Part shown: piece after piece, positions 8,607 to 16,653 of the stretch
How the letters are laid out: every line of letters begins with the position of its first letter
How positions within the stretch are numbered: position 1 is the stretch's first letter
From: Paenibacillus marchantiophytorum
GTDB lineage: Bacteria > Bacillota > Bacilli > Paenibacillales > NBRC-103111
DNA length: 64,000 nucleotides
Direction: 5' to 3'
Assembly: GCF_014640555.1 (NCBI RefSeq)
Contig: NZ_BMHE01000039.1
Span: 1-64,000, forward strand
Program-made: the position numbers and the translations under genes
Notes under the pieces: generated by a model
Told to the model about the DNA's origin: nothing
Seen by the model: the letters and a program-made list of their open reading frames with translations, nothing else
The model's database searches: none

Positions 8607-9054
8607 TTTCATTCTTAGTGAGCTCATAACCGATTACTACAAATAACACTAACACCAAGAAAACAAGATTCACGCCAATTTCTTGATACTCTTTACGCTT
8701 GGCATGGAATACGGCTCCCAGAAGTACAATTGTGGCCAGCCCGATTGCGGCAATCGGCGTCAGAGCAGGTGAAATATTCGTCGCTTGAGGCAAAATTAAT
8801 CCAAGCACCCCGAGCAATTCGGCTATTCCAATAAAGAAAACCAACCCTCGCGAAACTTCCTTCGCCCATGGCCAGGACGCTTGTGCTTTCTCATACTGGA
8901 ACGCCTTCATCCATCCAGAAAAAATAAATACGATTGCTAAAATCCCTTGCACAATCCATAACGCGATGTTTATGAAACGTTTGCCCCCTGTTTGTGCATC
9001 TTCAACGCCTAGGTATATAATATTTTGCAGGGTAACTACTTGGGAAGTAGGCAC
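8593..9054 (-). CDS. DoxX-like four-helix membrane protein
   Basis: A small integral membrane protein of the DoxX family with four hydrophobic segments; visible are ALWIVQGILAIVFIFSGWMKAF, a GIAELLGVLGLILPQ segment and a final VFLVLVLFVVIGYE helix. DoxX-type proteins, for example B. subtilis CatD, are linked to quinone and electrophile stress. No ATG start is present. The frame is open from a GTG at 9054, but family homologues normally begin at the NIALW block, where the codon here is ATA (8971-8973) preceded by GGGGGC at a good ribosome-site distance. The first about 27 residues are therefore doubtful. It is divergent from an HxlR-type regulator, the same pairing as CatD/YodB, and the 15-bp inverted repeat inside the upstream end may be the operator. 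Confidence 0.75.
   Translation of the reverse strand: MPTSQVVTLQNIIYLGVEDAQTGGKRFINIALWIVQGILAIVFIFSGWMKAFQYEKAQASWPWAKEVSRGLVFFIGIAELLGVLGLILPQATNISPALTPIAAIGLATIVLLGAVFHAKRKEYQEIGVNLVFLVLVLFVVIGYELTKNEMSPC
9036..9050. promoter_or_regulatory. Candidate HxlR operator in the divergent region
   Basis: CTACTTGGGAAGTAG is a perfect 6-3-6 inverted repeat between the DoxX gene and the HxlR regulator. HxlR/YodB proteins bind short palindromes of this kind between divergent genes. Assignment is by position and symmetry only. Confidence 0.4.
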
Positions 9055-9116
9055 TTAAAATAAACATAGTATATAAAAATAAACCTTAGGAAGTTAAAGG
9101 AACGGGGGCGAATTTA

Positions 9117-9476
9117 ATGACTACTTATTGTAAATTTGAAACAGCGCTAGATATCCTTGTTGGGAAATGGAAGCCTGTTATCCTGCTTCGCCTTTTTTCA
9201 AATGGCACAATGAGATTTAGCGAACTGCAAAAAGCGATCCCGGACATCACAAAAAAAATGCTCACTCAACAATTAAGAGAATTAGAGTATCACGATATTA
9301 TACATCGCGAGGTCTATCAGCAAATCCCCCCCAAAGTTGAATATTCCATTACGGCCTACGGCCAACAAATGGCCCCTTTATTGCAGGCTATGAATGATTG
9401 GGGAGTGGCTCATATGGCTCATTTGGACGAGCTATATGGGGAAGACAAGCCAGCGGAACCCTTGGAACGCAAATGA
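9117..9476 (+). CDS. HxlR-family winged-helix regulator
   Basis: A 119-residue HxlR/DUF24 regulator. The winged helix is clear: ILVGKWKPVILLRLFSNGTMRFSEL, PDITKKMLTQQLRELEYHDII, and the wing KVEYSITAYGQ. Cys5 sits at the N-terminal position where YodB-type members carry their redox-sensing cysteine, so thiol-based sensing of quinones or diamide-like electrophiles is plausible. It is divergent from the DoxX-like gene and probably represses it and itself. A terminator follows 2 bp after the stop. Confidence 0.9.
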   Translation: MTTYCKFETALDILVGKWKPVILLRLFSNGTMRFSELQKAIPDITKKMLTQQLRELEYHDIIHREVYQQIPPKVEYSITAYGQQMAPLLQAMNDWGVAHMAHLDELYGEDKPAEPLERK

Positions 9477-9477
9477 T

Positions 9478-9508
9478 CGTGGTAAACGGCTACCACGTAT
9501 AAAAAACC
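9478..9508 (+). terminator. Terminator of the HxlR gene
   Basis: CGTGGTA pairs with TACCACG around AAACGGC and is followed by an A/C-rich tail rather than a clean T run on the plus strand. The same hairpin is duplicated at about 9773-9796. Confidence 0.5.
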
Positions 9509-9740
9509 GACTCCCCCCCTTAGGAGATGAGCCTTTTCCAAGCGACAAAGCCTAGCAAGGGAACTCAAGTACGCTAATTAGGCAAATAGCAGGGATGCGA
9601 GGGTCATAGCGGAACTACAGGGCCTTATTTCCACCAAATGCGCTGAATTTCCCAGGAAACGGCGAAATAGCGAACTGTAGTTCCCTTTCGCTCGCGATAA
9701 TGCCACTTTTTTCTAGAATAACGCACTGTAGTTCCCTCCC
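9505..9740. repeat. Palindromic GGGAACT/CGCTATTT repeat, family A, copy 1
   Basis: Four copies of a roughly 21-bp motif (consensus GGGAACTACAGTNCGCTATTT) occur as two direct followed by two inverted: starts near 9559 and 9612, and inverted copies ending near 9687 and 9737. The outer and inner pairs can fold into nested hairpins. The left 50 bp (GAGAT.AGCC...AGCGACAAA) also match the copy at 43090. It fills most of the 9477-9824 gap. Confidence 0.8.
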
Positions 9741-9745
9741 GCACG

Positions 9746-9806
9746 AGTCGGCGGAACCCTTGGAACGCAAACGATCGTGGTAACGGCTACCACGTACAAA
9801 AAGACC
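9746..9806. repeat. Duplicated 3' end of the HxlR gene plus its terminator
   Basis: About 60 bp (GCGGAACCCTTGGAACGCAA, then the CGTGGTA hairpin) repeat 9452-9512, which is the coding end and terminator of the HxlR gene. Differences are few: one transition, one indel and tail changes. The two copies flank the family A repeat, about 294 bp apart. Confidence 0.8.
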
Positions 9807-9825
9807 CCAATCGGGGTCTATTTTT
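9797..9825 (-). terminator. Bidirectional terminator at the end of argC
   Basis: AGACCCC-AATC-GGGGTCT with T-rich tails on both sides (ATTTTTC on plus, TTTTTG on minus). It abuts the argC stop and would also stop leftward-facing read-through from the HxlR side. Confidence 0.85.
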
Positions 9826-10790
9826 CACTTTGTAGGCTCGAGAATAAGCCCCAATTCCTCATCAAGTCCCAACATGATGTTCATGCATTGAATTGCTGCT
9901 CCAGAGGAACCCTTTCCGAGATTATCCAGTCTGCAAGCGACAAGAACTTGTTCGTCATTCCCTAGGACAAGAATCTCAGAATTATTGGTTCCGTTGCTCA
10001 GTGTCGGATCAAGAGCATACTGGGAAATTTCCTTGGTATCATCAAGCGGGATGACGCTTACGAACCTTTCTTCTTGATAATAATTTGTGAGGGCAGCATG
10101 AATTTCCTGGAGGCTAGGTTGATTAATAAGCAAACGAGTAGCCAAAGGAACCGTCACCACCATACCATTGTAATAATCGCAAACAGTCGGAAGAAATGCA
10201 GGCTGGAACTCAAGATCTGTAAATTTCTTCATTTCAGGCAAATGCTTATGGTCCAGCGTTAAACTATAGTGCTGTGGATGACTTCGATTATCGCTTATGT
10301 CACTAAAACGACCTGTCTCATATTGTTCAATGAATGCCTTGCCCCCACCACTATAACCCGTTAATGAGTGGCAACTAACCGGATAATCACGTGGAAGGAT
10401 TCCCCTTTGGACAAGTGGATTAATCGCCAGCACAAAGGCAGTAGCATGGCAACCTGGCACTGACACACGAGCTGCATTGGCAATCTTGCCTCTTTGTAAA
10501 GCCGATAATTCTGGCAAGCCATAGGTCCACGCATCATGGGTACGAAAAGCACTGCTGCTATCAATAACCCGGGTATTAGGATTAATAATTAGTTTTAGGG
10601 CCTCACGAGCAGCCTGGTCTGGCAGGCACAAGAATACAATATCCGCTTCATTCATTAACTTTATTCGGATCTCTGAATCCTTCTTTTGCTCCTCTGGAAT
10701 CGATAGAACTTCCACGTCGTTTCGTTGGTTAAGTCTTTCGTGTATTTTTAGTCCCGTCGTCCCGTACTGGCCATCTACAAATACTTTCAT
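9825..10790 (-). CDS. argC: N-acetyl-gamma-glutamyl-phosphate reductase (type 2)
   Basis: A 321-residue enzyme for the third step of arginine synthesis, reducing N-acetylglutamyl-5-phosphate to the semialdehyde with NADPH. The N-terminal MKVFVDGQYGTTGLKIHERL is the type 2 nucleotide-binding start. ADIVFLCLPDQAAREAL and RVIDSSSAFR follow, and the catalytic cysteine is Cys114 in VPGCHATAF. The GYSGGGKAFIEQYE block is typical of the shorter AGPR type 2 subfamily rather than the about 345-residue type 1 of B. subtilis. It stands alone without argJ, argB or argD neighbours, so it may be a second, accessory copy. Confidence 0.93.
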   Translation of the reverse strand: MKVFVDGQYGTTGLKIHERLNQRNDVEVLSIPEEQKKDSEIRIKLMNEADIVFLCLPDQAAREALKLIINPNTRVIDSSSAFRTHDAWTYGLPELSALQRGKIANAARVSVPGCHATAFVLAINPLVQRGILPRDYPVSCHSLTGYSGGGKAFIEQYETGRFSDISDNRSHPQHYSLTLDHKHLPEMKKFTDLEFQPAFLPTVCDYYNGMVVTVPLATRLLINQPSLQEIHAALTNYYQEERFVSVIPLDDTKEISQYALDPTLSNGTNNSEILVLGNDEQVLVACRLDNLGKGSSGAAIQCMNIMLGLDEELGLILEPTK

Positions 10791-11126
10791 CGCAACTACC
10801 TCCGCACAGATAATGAATAATTATACGTTTAAAAGAATTTATATGCAATCCATTTATTATCAATAACGGAAACTTTCTATGCTCAAAAGCCTGATTTGCG
10901 GCTGTGTTCTCTTTCATATTGAGCTCGAAGATAAATAGGCTCACTTGAAGTGCTTATTGCTGTTAAATTTGCGATTTTTCATAAGAAAAGACCACCAAAC
11001 GGGCTTATTCGCTGAAATCCCTTGTCTTCCAGACGTATGTACGACCAATAAGCACTCCTGCCTTGCTTATGCCTCCCTCACAGCAGCCATTCAACAAATA
11101 AGCACTTACGGTTACCTTTTCTTCTA
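10791..11126. repeat. Intergenic region with GTGCTTATT palindromic repeats
   Basis: The gap upstream of argC carries several copies of a short GCTTATT motif in both orientations: AGTGCTTATT near 10949, GGGCTTATT near 11001, AATAAGCACT near 11047 and AATAAGCAC near 11097. The layout (direct, direct, inverted, inverted) is the same as in the family A repeats but the core sequence differs. No coding sequence is convincing here. Confidence 0.45.
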
Positions 11127-11153
11127 TAAAAAAGCCACTCCCCGGTTAGGAGT
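11127..11153 (-). terminator. Terminator of the TIMP-like gene
   Basis: On the minus strand ACTCC pairs with GGAGT around TAACCGG and is followed by GGC and six T. Confidence 0.6.
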
Positions 11154-11229
11154 TACTTTATTTTTATGCACTAATATAAATTTAGCGGTTAAGCTTTTAA
11201 AGTACATTTTGTTAATTCTACAGATGCTA

Positions 11230-11802
11230 TCATCGGCGTCGCCTTCTTACTGATATGACCAGCAAGATAAACAAAGTTAGAGAGATTACAAGAAATAGAA
11301 CGATCATGACAGACCGATTATCTGCTTGAGGGATTGTTATGTTAGAGGGTTCATATCCTCCTCCTAATGCTTTAAGTTCTTCATCTGCAGATGCAAGAGT
11401 CATAGTTCCTTCACATAGTCCTGTTTCAAGTCGCTCTGGATCACCGGAAGCAAAAACGATATACTCTTCATTTACTTCGAATCCCTCATATCCACAACTT
11501 GCCGAACTCAATGCTGTGTAAACAGTCGTTTGAGAACTTAATTCTCCTTTCCATACCGTTTTCACTTCGAATTGAGCTTTTACAGGATCTGCGGAAGACC
11601 AAATCTTCCCTATAACAGGTTTGGTTAAACTCAATACTTTGCCCTTAAAAATTGCGGTTTTTTGATTCAACTGATCTTTTATGTTTGGCGGTTCAGCGCA
11701 AGAGCATGCATGGACAGTCAAAGGCTCAACCACGAACCATGTACCGAACACGAACAAATAAATCAGTATGACCCTTCTTGCTCTTGTCCACATGTTTATC
11801 AC
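11230..11802 (-). CDS. Membrane-anchored TIMP/NTR-like protein
   Basis: A 190-residue protein with a signal peptide (about 1-32), then an exposed domain starting CSCAEPPNIKDQLNQ. The C-x-C start followed by a DxxAIFKGKV strand and a VWKG strand is the pattern of netrin/TIMP-like OB folds found in many Bacillales. Four or more cysteines (CSC, SCGYEG, GLCEG) probably form disulfides outside the cell. The C-terminus has a membrane helix (about 165-186) and an Arg tail, so it is anchored at both ends or after signal cleavage at the C-terminus. The function is unknown; no neighbour gives context. Confidence 0.7.
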   Translation of the reverse strand: MINMWTRARRVILIYLFVFGTWFVVEPLTVHACSCAEPPNIKDQLNQKTAIFKGKVLSLTKPVIGKIWSSADPVKAQFEVKTVWKGELSSQTTVYTALSSASCGYEGFEVNEEYIVFASGDPERLETGLCEGTMTLASADEELKALGGGYEPSNITIPQADNRSVMIVLFLVISLTLFILLVISVRRRRR

Positions 11803-11881
11803 CTCATCGGAATGGAAGAAATCCCCACATCATTAGACGAAATTAGCCAAATAATGTTGCGAAATCCTGCCCGTTCGTAAC

Positions 11882-11917
11882 GACAAAAAGAGCAGCTGCC
11901 GCGGCAATCTGCTCCCT
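11882..11917 (-). terminator. Terminator of the YvbH-like gene
   Basis: GAGCAG/CTGCTC outer stem with an inner GCCGCGGC, followed on the minus strand by TTTTTG. Confidence 0.8.
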
Positions 11918-11936
11918 GATTTAAACTAATGACCGT

Positions 11937-12551
11937 TTAGTTGTTGATATAACGTTCGAATATGTATCCAAAATCCTTAATCTTCAACTCAGAATGCTTG
12001 CCCTTCAACCAATTGTAGACTGATTCGTTAATGGCATCGAATTGGGCTACTGGGGAAGTAGTTTGCGTTGTGATTCGACCTGTCGCTTCCTTCGCAATAA
12101 CTACGCTTTGCTTCGCGTAATCATACAAGTGCTCATTATGTGCTACCGTCTCGGAAATATTAATTAAGGCTTTATACAAGTCTTTGATTTGCTCAATTTG
12201 TTTCTTGTCCACATCGATCGAGAAGTTGACTTCACCGATTATGAACTTGATCTCGACGTCAAGATCGATCGTTCCAGCCGTTTCCATATACACTTTGGAA
12301 ATTGCATTTGTGTGGTAACTGAAACGCTTAAGCACACGCTTGCTGCTAATAGCACTATCTCCATCAAGGTGGATGAGGGCAAGGTTGGTAAAGCAGTATT
12401 CGTCCTTCTTCGACTTGATAATGAAGAAAATTTTCTCGCCATCCTCATGCATGACATAATCATCTGAATCTACCTTATCAAAATCACTAGGGCTAATTAC
12501 TTTCCCGATATCACTTAAACCTAATGCATCTGCCGCAAACTTCTTGAACAA
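11937..12551 (-). CDS. YvbH-like PH-domain protein
   Basis: A 204-residue cytoplasmic protein with an N-terminal bacterial PH domain (about 1-110; DALGLSDIGKVI, DDYVMHEDGEKIFFIIKSK, YCFTNLALIHLDGD) and a C-terminal alpha-helical oligomerisation region like that of B. subtilis YvbH. The start is set at a TTG at 12551 because the family begins M-F-K-K at this point and GAGAGGATG lies 8 nt upstream; in-frame codons further upstream (ATG at 12560, TTG at 12590) have poorer spacing. The function of the family is unknown. It is a single gene with its own terminator. Confidence 0.75.
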   Translation of the reverse strand: MFKKFAADALGLSDIGKVISPSDFDKVDSDDYVMHEDGEKIFFIIKSKKDEYCFTNLALIHLDGDSAISSKRVLKRFSYHTNAISKVYMETAGTIDLDVEIKFIIGEVNFSIDVDKKQIEQIKDLYKALINISETVAHNEHLYDYAKQSVVIAKEATGRITTQTTSPVAQFDAINESVYNWLKGKHSELKIKDFGYIFERYINN

Positions 12552-12647
12552 TGGAATCATCCTCTCAATTGGGGTGCTCTGAAAAACCAATCCTTGGTTT
12601 AACCCTATTATACATGACTCGAAGAATCACCGATCGAAAGATTTCCC

Positions 12648-12676
12648 TTGACTTTCAACAATTCTTAAATTAAGAT
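12648..12676 (+). promoter_or_regulatory. Candidate sigma-A promoter of the ABC ATPase gene
   Basis: TTGACT at 12648-12653 and TAAGAT at 12671-12676 are separated by 17 bp and lie 55 bp before the start codon. Good -35, weaker -10. Confidence 0.45.
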
Positions 12677-12730
12677 TTCAACTCATATAACTCCAATTGT
12701 TCAAGCTCCTACACACGAGGTGAAATCAGC

Positions 12731-13495
12731 ATGGCGAATGTGACATTTATGAATGTGAACAAAACGTTTGTGTCCAAGGAAAGCACTGTCCAAGCACTGC
12801 GCAATGTGAATTTGGAATTACAACAGGATGAGTTTGTAGCCATCATTGGTCCAAGCGGCTGTGGCAAAAGCACTATGTTGAAAATTGCCGCTGGACTGGA
12901 CGTCAAATATGAAGGCTCTGTCCTCCTAGACGGTCAACCCGTCACCAAGCCAAGCATCGAAAAAGGATTCATCTTCCAAGAACACCGGCTGTTCCCCTGG
13001 TTAACGGTTGAGAAAAATATAGCAGCCAATTTATCTTTAAAAGATCCTGCCGTCCGGCAGCAAGTAAATAAAGTCATTGAATTAGTCAAGTTGACCGGCT
13101 TCGAGAAGGCTTTCCCCAAACAGCTTTCAGGCGGAATGTCCCAACGGGTGGCGATCGCGCGCGCACTCATGCATCAGCCCCAGCTTCTTCTACTGGATGA
13201 GCCCTTTGGAGCTCTCGATGCCTTTACCCGAAACCATATGCAGGAAGCTCTGCTGGACATTTGGCGCGAGCACCGGATGACGATGCTGCTCGTCACTCAC
13301 GATATCGATGAAGCCATCTTTTTGGCTGATCGCATTGTCGTCATGGAAGCCAAACCTGGAACCATTAAGGAAATTATTCCGATTGAGCTCCAGCATCCTC
13401 GTACTCGCGTGTCCACCTCTTTCATGGACTATCGCAAACGCGTGCTGTATGCACTAGGCGGACATGAAGAGATGGAACCCGCTTACTCCATTTAA
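12731..13495 (+). CDS. SsuB/TauB-type ABC transporter ATPase
   Basis: A 254-residue ATPase of the nitrate/sulfonate/taurine importer class. Walker A GPSGCGKST lies at about 40-48, the Q-loop at FIFQEHRLFPW, the signature LSGGMSQR, Walker B LLLLDEPFGALD and the switch His in LVTHDIDEAI. It energises the permease at 16654-17439, with the binding protein at 14555-15604. It is separated from them by a convergent LysR gene, so it must be transcribed from its own promoter, for which there is a candidate at 12648. A GAGGTG ribosome site precedes the ATG. Confidence 0.92.
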   Translation: MANVTFMNVNKTFVSKESTVQALRNVNLELQQDEFVAIIGPSGCGKSTMLKIAAGLDVKYEGSVLLDGQPVTKPSIEKGFIFQEHRLFPWLTVEKNIAANLSLKDPAVRQQVNKVIELVKLTGFEKAFPKQLSGGMSQRVAIARALMHQPQLLLLDEPFGALDAFTRNHMQEALLDIWREHRMTMLLVTHDIDEAIFLADRIVVMEAKPGTIKEIIPIELQHPRTRVSTSFMDYRKRVLYALGGHEEMEPAYSI

Positions 13496-13502
13496 GACCC
13501 TA

Positions 13503-13532
13503 CCGATTCGCCCTTGAGGCGGATCTTTTTTT
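13503..13532 (+). terminator. Terminator of the ABC ATPase gene
   Basis: GATTCGCC pairs imperfectly with GGCGGATC around CTTGA and is followed by TTTTTTTATTTTT. The tail overlaps the 3' end of the convergent LysR gene. Confidence 0.8.
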
Positions 13533-14436
13533 ATTTTTCGAGCGAATGGATTTCGGTTAATAAATATTTCAAAAATACTTGGTGCGTTCGCGGGAAATTC
13601 TGCTTCTTGGATCGCGCGCAGCCAAAAGTTACGATATTGCTCTCATCACTCACTAGAGGAATGGCTACAATCTCACCACTTGTTATAAGCGGATCCTTCT
13701 TAATACTAAATTCAATAAAAATGCCTATGGCTGCCCCCTCGGCGATCGTTCGCTTCAGCACCTCTTGATTGTTGGATGTGAAAATAATGTTGACCGGGCC
13801 ATATTTCTCTTTGAATTGCTCCATGTAACGCTTTGAAAAGCTGCCGTTTATGCTAACAAACGGTTGTGTAATCAAATCTTTTCGGGTAACGCTGCTTTTG
13901 GAAGCGAGCCATGAATGTTTGCTTACGCATACGACAACCCTCGATTCGAACATCTTCGTCAACCACAGATCTTCCGTAACTTTAGGCTCGTGATTCAAAT
14001 AAATCAAACCCATGTCCGTTTTGTTTTGCTTAATGTCCTCGATAATATCTATGGAATCTTTCTCCGTTATTTCTAAGCGAACATAGGGATAGTAATTTTT
14101 GAAAGAAACGATAGACTTCGGTAATACCGCCATGAAATTCGGGCTCACAGACAGACGGACTTCACCATCGATGTGATCATTCTGCATAAGCACGGCATCC
14201 CTGACATCTTGGATTTTCAGCAGAGCCTCATTCGCTTTCTCAATGATGATTCTCCCTCGGTCAGTAGGAATCGTTCCTATTCGCGTGCGTTCAAATAGCT
14301 CAAAACCAATTTCGCTCTCCAGCCTTGCTAAGGATTTACTAATCCCAGCCTGAGATACATGCATGATTTCAGCGGTTGCAGATATCGAGCCTGTCCTTGC
14401 AATATTAACAATATATTCTAGTTGCTCAATATTCAT
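13531..14436 (-). CDS. LysR-family transcriptional regulator
   Basis: A 301-residue LysR regulator. The N-terminal winged helix (MNIEQLEYIVNIARTGSISATAEIMHVSQAGISKSLARLE) is followed by the linker and the periplasmic-binding-like effector domain (about 90-295; VRLSVSPNFMAVLPKSIVSF). It is divergent from the binding-protein gene at 14555 with a T-N11-A palindrome between them, so it most likely regulates the sulfonate-type uptake and dehydrogenase operon. The N-terminal sequence is closer to CynR-like members than to CysB, so the effector is not certain. Confidence 0.9.
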   Translation of the reverse strand: MNIEQLEYIVNIARTGSISATAEIMHVSQAGISKSLARLESEIGFELFERTRIGTIPTDRGRIIIEKANEALLKIQDVRDAVLMQNDHIDGEVRLSVSPNFMAVLPKSIVSFKNYYPYVRLEITEKDSIDIIEDIKQNKTDMGLIYLNHEPKVTEDLWLTKMFESRVVVCVSKHSWLASKSSVTRKDLITQPFVSINGSFSKRYMEQFKEKYGPVNIIFTSNNQEVLKRTIAEGAAIGIFIEFSIKKDPLITSGEIVAIPLVSDESNIVTFGCARSKKQNFPRTHQVFLKYLLTEIHSLEK

Positions 14437-14455
14437 ATCTAAACCCCTTTTAGCT

Positions 14456-14470
14456 ATAACCTGAAGTTAT
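14456..14470. promoter_or_regulatory. LysR-box operator
   Basis: ATAACCTGAAGTTAT is an interrupted palindrome with T at 14457 and A at 14469, giving the canonical T-N11-A of LysR sites. It lies between the regulator and the divergent uptake operon. Confidence 0.6.
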
Positions 14471-14554
14471 ACCATCATAACACATAGTTAATATACTTGT
14501 TTACTCGGATATAGTAAGCTTTAACTACTTCAAGATTAGAAAGGGAGATTCCTT

Positions 14555-15604
14555 ATGAAATTATCAAAAATTACCGTTCCTGCTTTGACACTAAGTTTAT
14601 TACTTGTTTTGTCCGCATGCGGCAGCAAGACAAGCCCTGCTGCATCCAGCAGCTCTGCGCCAAGCCCTAGTAGTTCAAGCTCACCTGCTTCGCAAAAAGA
14701 AGTTGTCGTGAACATCGGTGTTCAGCACGCCGTGGCCCCGCTAGTTCTAGCACAGCAAAAGAAATGGTTCGAAGAGGAGTTTGCCAAACATAACGCCAAA
14801 GTGAACTGGCTCGAGGTGCAAGGCGGACCGCCCCAATTTGATGCCATCCTTACGAATCGCCTTGATTTGGCTGTAACGGGCAATACGCCTGTTATTACTG
14901 CGCAAATGGCAGACATCCCATTCAAAGAAATCGCCGTTGCCAGCACAGGTTCCAAAAATAATGCCTTGCTCGTTCAAAAAGGCAGCCCGATTAAAAGCGT
15001 TGAACAATTAAAAGGCAAAAAAATTGCCGTTGCCAAAGCAACCAGCGGCTACGATATGTTGTTCCGATTGATCAATAAAGCGGGCTTGAAGCCTGGAGAT
15101 ATTCAAACCATTCAGCTTACTGCCGACGATGCGAAAGCGGCTTTCATCAGCGGTTCCGTTGATGCTTGGGCCATTGGAGAGCCTTACCTGTCTACTTCCG
15201 TGGTCAACGACGGCGCGACTGTACTTGCTGACGGCTCTAACATTAACTACATTAGCCCAGCTTTCCATGTGGCCCGCACCAAATTCGCTGAAGAGCATCC
15301 CGACCTAGTTACAGCCTACTTAAAAGTACTTGAGAAAACGTTGCAGTGGCAAAATAAGAACTTCGATGAAGCTGTGAAAATTTACTCCGAAGGCACTAAG
15401 CTTAATGCAGACGTTGTGAAATCTGTCATCAAAAATGTCAGCTTCGCGACTCTACCGGTTTCTGATGATTTCGTAAAAGGCCAGCAAGAACTCGCCCAAT
15501 TCCTGCTCAATGAAAAAGCGATCAACAAACTGGTCGACCCATCCAAAGTCGTTGATAACACTTATATGAAACAAGCATTGGAAGATATCAAAAACAACAA
15601 ATAA
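14555..15604 (+). CDS. SsuA/TauA-type ABC substrate-binding lipoprotein
   Basis: A 349-residue lipoprotein (LVLSAC, lipidated Cys22), Ser/Pro/Ala-rich linker to about 46, then the aliphatic-sulfonate/nitrate-type binding fold. Visible are NIGVQHAVAPLVLAQQKKWFEEEF, LTNRLDLAVTGNTPVITAQ, KGKKIAVAKATSGYDMLFRLINKAG and SVDAWAIGEPY. These are typical of the SsuA/NrtA cluster, which binds small organic anions such as sulfonates. It opens the operon with the Ldh2-type dehydrogenase and the permease. An AGAAAGGGAG ribosome site precedes the ATG. Confidence 0.9.
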   Translation: MKLSKITVPALTLSLLLVLSACGSKTSPAASSSSAPSPSSSSSPASQKEVVVNIGVQHAVAPLVLAQQKKWFEEEFAKHNAKVNWLEVQGGPPQFDAILTNRLDLAVTGNTPVITAQMADIPFKEIAVASTGSKNNALLVQKGSPIKSVEQLKGKKIAVAKATSGYDMLFRLINKAGLKPGDIQTIQLTADDAKAAFISGSVDAWAIGEPYLSTSVVNDGATVLADGSNINYISPAFHVARTKFAEEHPDLVTAYLKVLEKTLQWQNKNFDEAVKIYSEGTKLNADVVKSVIKNVSFATLPVSDDFVKGQQELAQFLLNEKAINKLVDPSKVVDNTYMKQALEDIKNNK

Positions 15605-15630
15605 TCCATAAGGCAGGGTGACCCTACATC

Positions 15631-16623
15631 ATGAATACCGTAACTCTTCCTATTCAGGAGCTGAGAGAGCTTGGCAGACAAGTCCTCCTTAAACACGGAG
15701 CCACGAAGCGTGAAGCTGAAATCGTAACTGAGGATTATTTGGAAGCCCATCTAAGAGGCCGCTCCTCTCATGGCATTACCTTCTTCAGAAATGCCGTCGA
15801 GTCCTTCGAGGACAAAGGCACTTATCAAGTTGGTCCTTTCGATGGAGCTTACATGCATATCATCGGTAATCGGGACATTGGGCATATTGTTGCTCGCGAA
15901 GCCATTGATCTGGCTATCCCCTTCCTAACAGACCGTAAAATGATTACGATTGGGCTAACCGATATTACCCGCTTTAATTGTTCAGGTACGATTGCCAGGT
16001 ATGGCGCCGAACAGGGTGCGATTACACTCGTATTCGCTTATGGCGGAACAAGCGTGATGACTCCCCCGGGAGGAACAGCAGCTGCCGTGAACAACACCCC
16101 AATTGGCATAGCTTTCCCGCATACGGATCCCTTATTTGTTCTGGATATGGCCACTTCCGAGCGTGCTTGGGGTCATGTGACTTTAGCCAAATACAATGAG
16201 GAGTCCATCCCTGACACATGGGGTGTCGATCAACAAGGGTTGCCCACCACCAACCCTGCTGAGGTTAAATATTTGTCTCCTTTTGGCGGCTACAAAGGCT
16301 TTGGACTTGCGTTGGCATTTGAAATGCTAAGCGGCGCACTTGTTAATGTCCCTATTGGCTCCAAAGGCACCGGAAAAGGCAGAGGCGCGTTAATCCAGCT
16401 CATCGATCCTACCGCCTTCGGTCACACCGTGGAATCTTTCCGGGAACAAATCACTGGATTTTTGGGCGAGATTAACAACATCCCGACACTCGATCCAGAC
16501 AAGTCCATCACTTATCCTGGCCAAGCCTCCGAGCAGCGCTATCGTGAGAGTCTGGCGTCTGGCGTTATTACCGTCCATCAAACCGTTATTGAATATCTTA
16601 ACAAACAACTTCGAGATGAATAA
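15631..16623 (+). CDS. Ldh2/malate-lactate family NAD(P)-dependent dehydrogenase
   Basis: A 330-residue member of the MDH/LDH2 family, which oxidises 2-hydroxy acids (malate, lactate, ureidoglycolate, sulfolactate) with NAD(P). Family marks are HLRGRSSHGITFF near 40, GNRDIGHIVAREAIDLA, the NTPIGIAFP substrate block, and KGFGLALAFEMLSGAL in the C-terminal lobe. It lies between the binding-protein and permease genes, spaced 26 and 30 bp, so it is co-transcribed with uptake genes. In this setting a sulfonated 2-hydroxy acid such as sulfolactate (the ComC/SlcC relatives) is an attractive but unproved substrate. Other 2-hydroxy acids fit equally on sequence alone. Confidence 0.85.
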   Translation: MNTVTLPIQELRELGRQVLLKHGATKREAEIVTEDYLEAHLRGRSSHGITFFRNAVESFEDKGTYQVGPFDGAYMHIIGNRDIGHIVAREAIDLAIPFLTDRKMITIGLTDITRFNCSGTIARYGAEQGAITLVFAYGGTSVMTPPGGTAAAVNNTPIGIAFPHTDPLFVLDMATSERAWGHVTLAKYNEESIPDTWGVDQQGLPTTNPAEVKYLSPFGGYKGFGLALAFEMLSGALVNVPIGSKGTGKGRGALIQLIDPTAFGHTVESFREQITGFLGEINNIPTLDPDKSITYPGQASEQRYRESLASGVITVHQTVIEYLNKQLRDE

Positions 16624-16653
16624 TAGTAGACTACTACTTCAGAGGACCATCTT

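Noticed and set aside
10945..11253. 102-codon frame on the plus strand
   Set aside because: No ribosome site, low coding character, and it lies over short palindromic repeats and a terminator.
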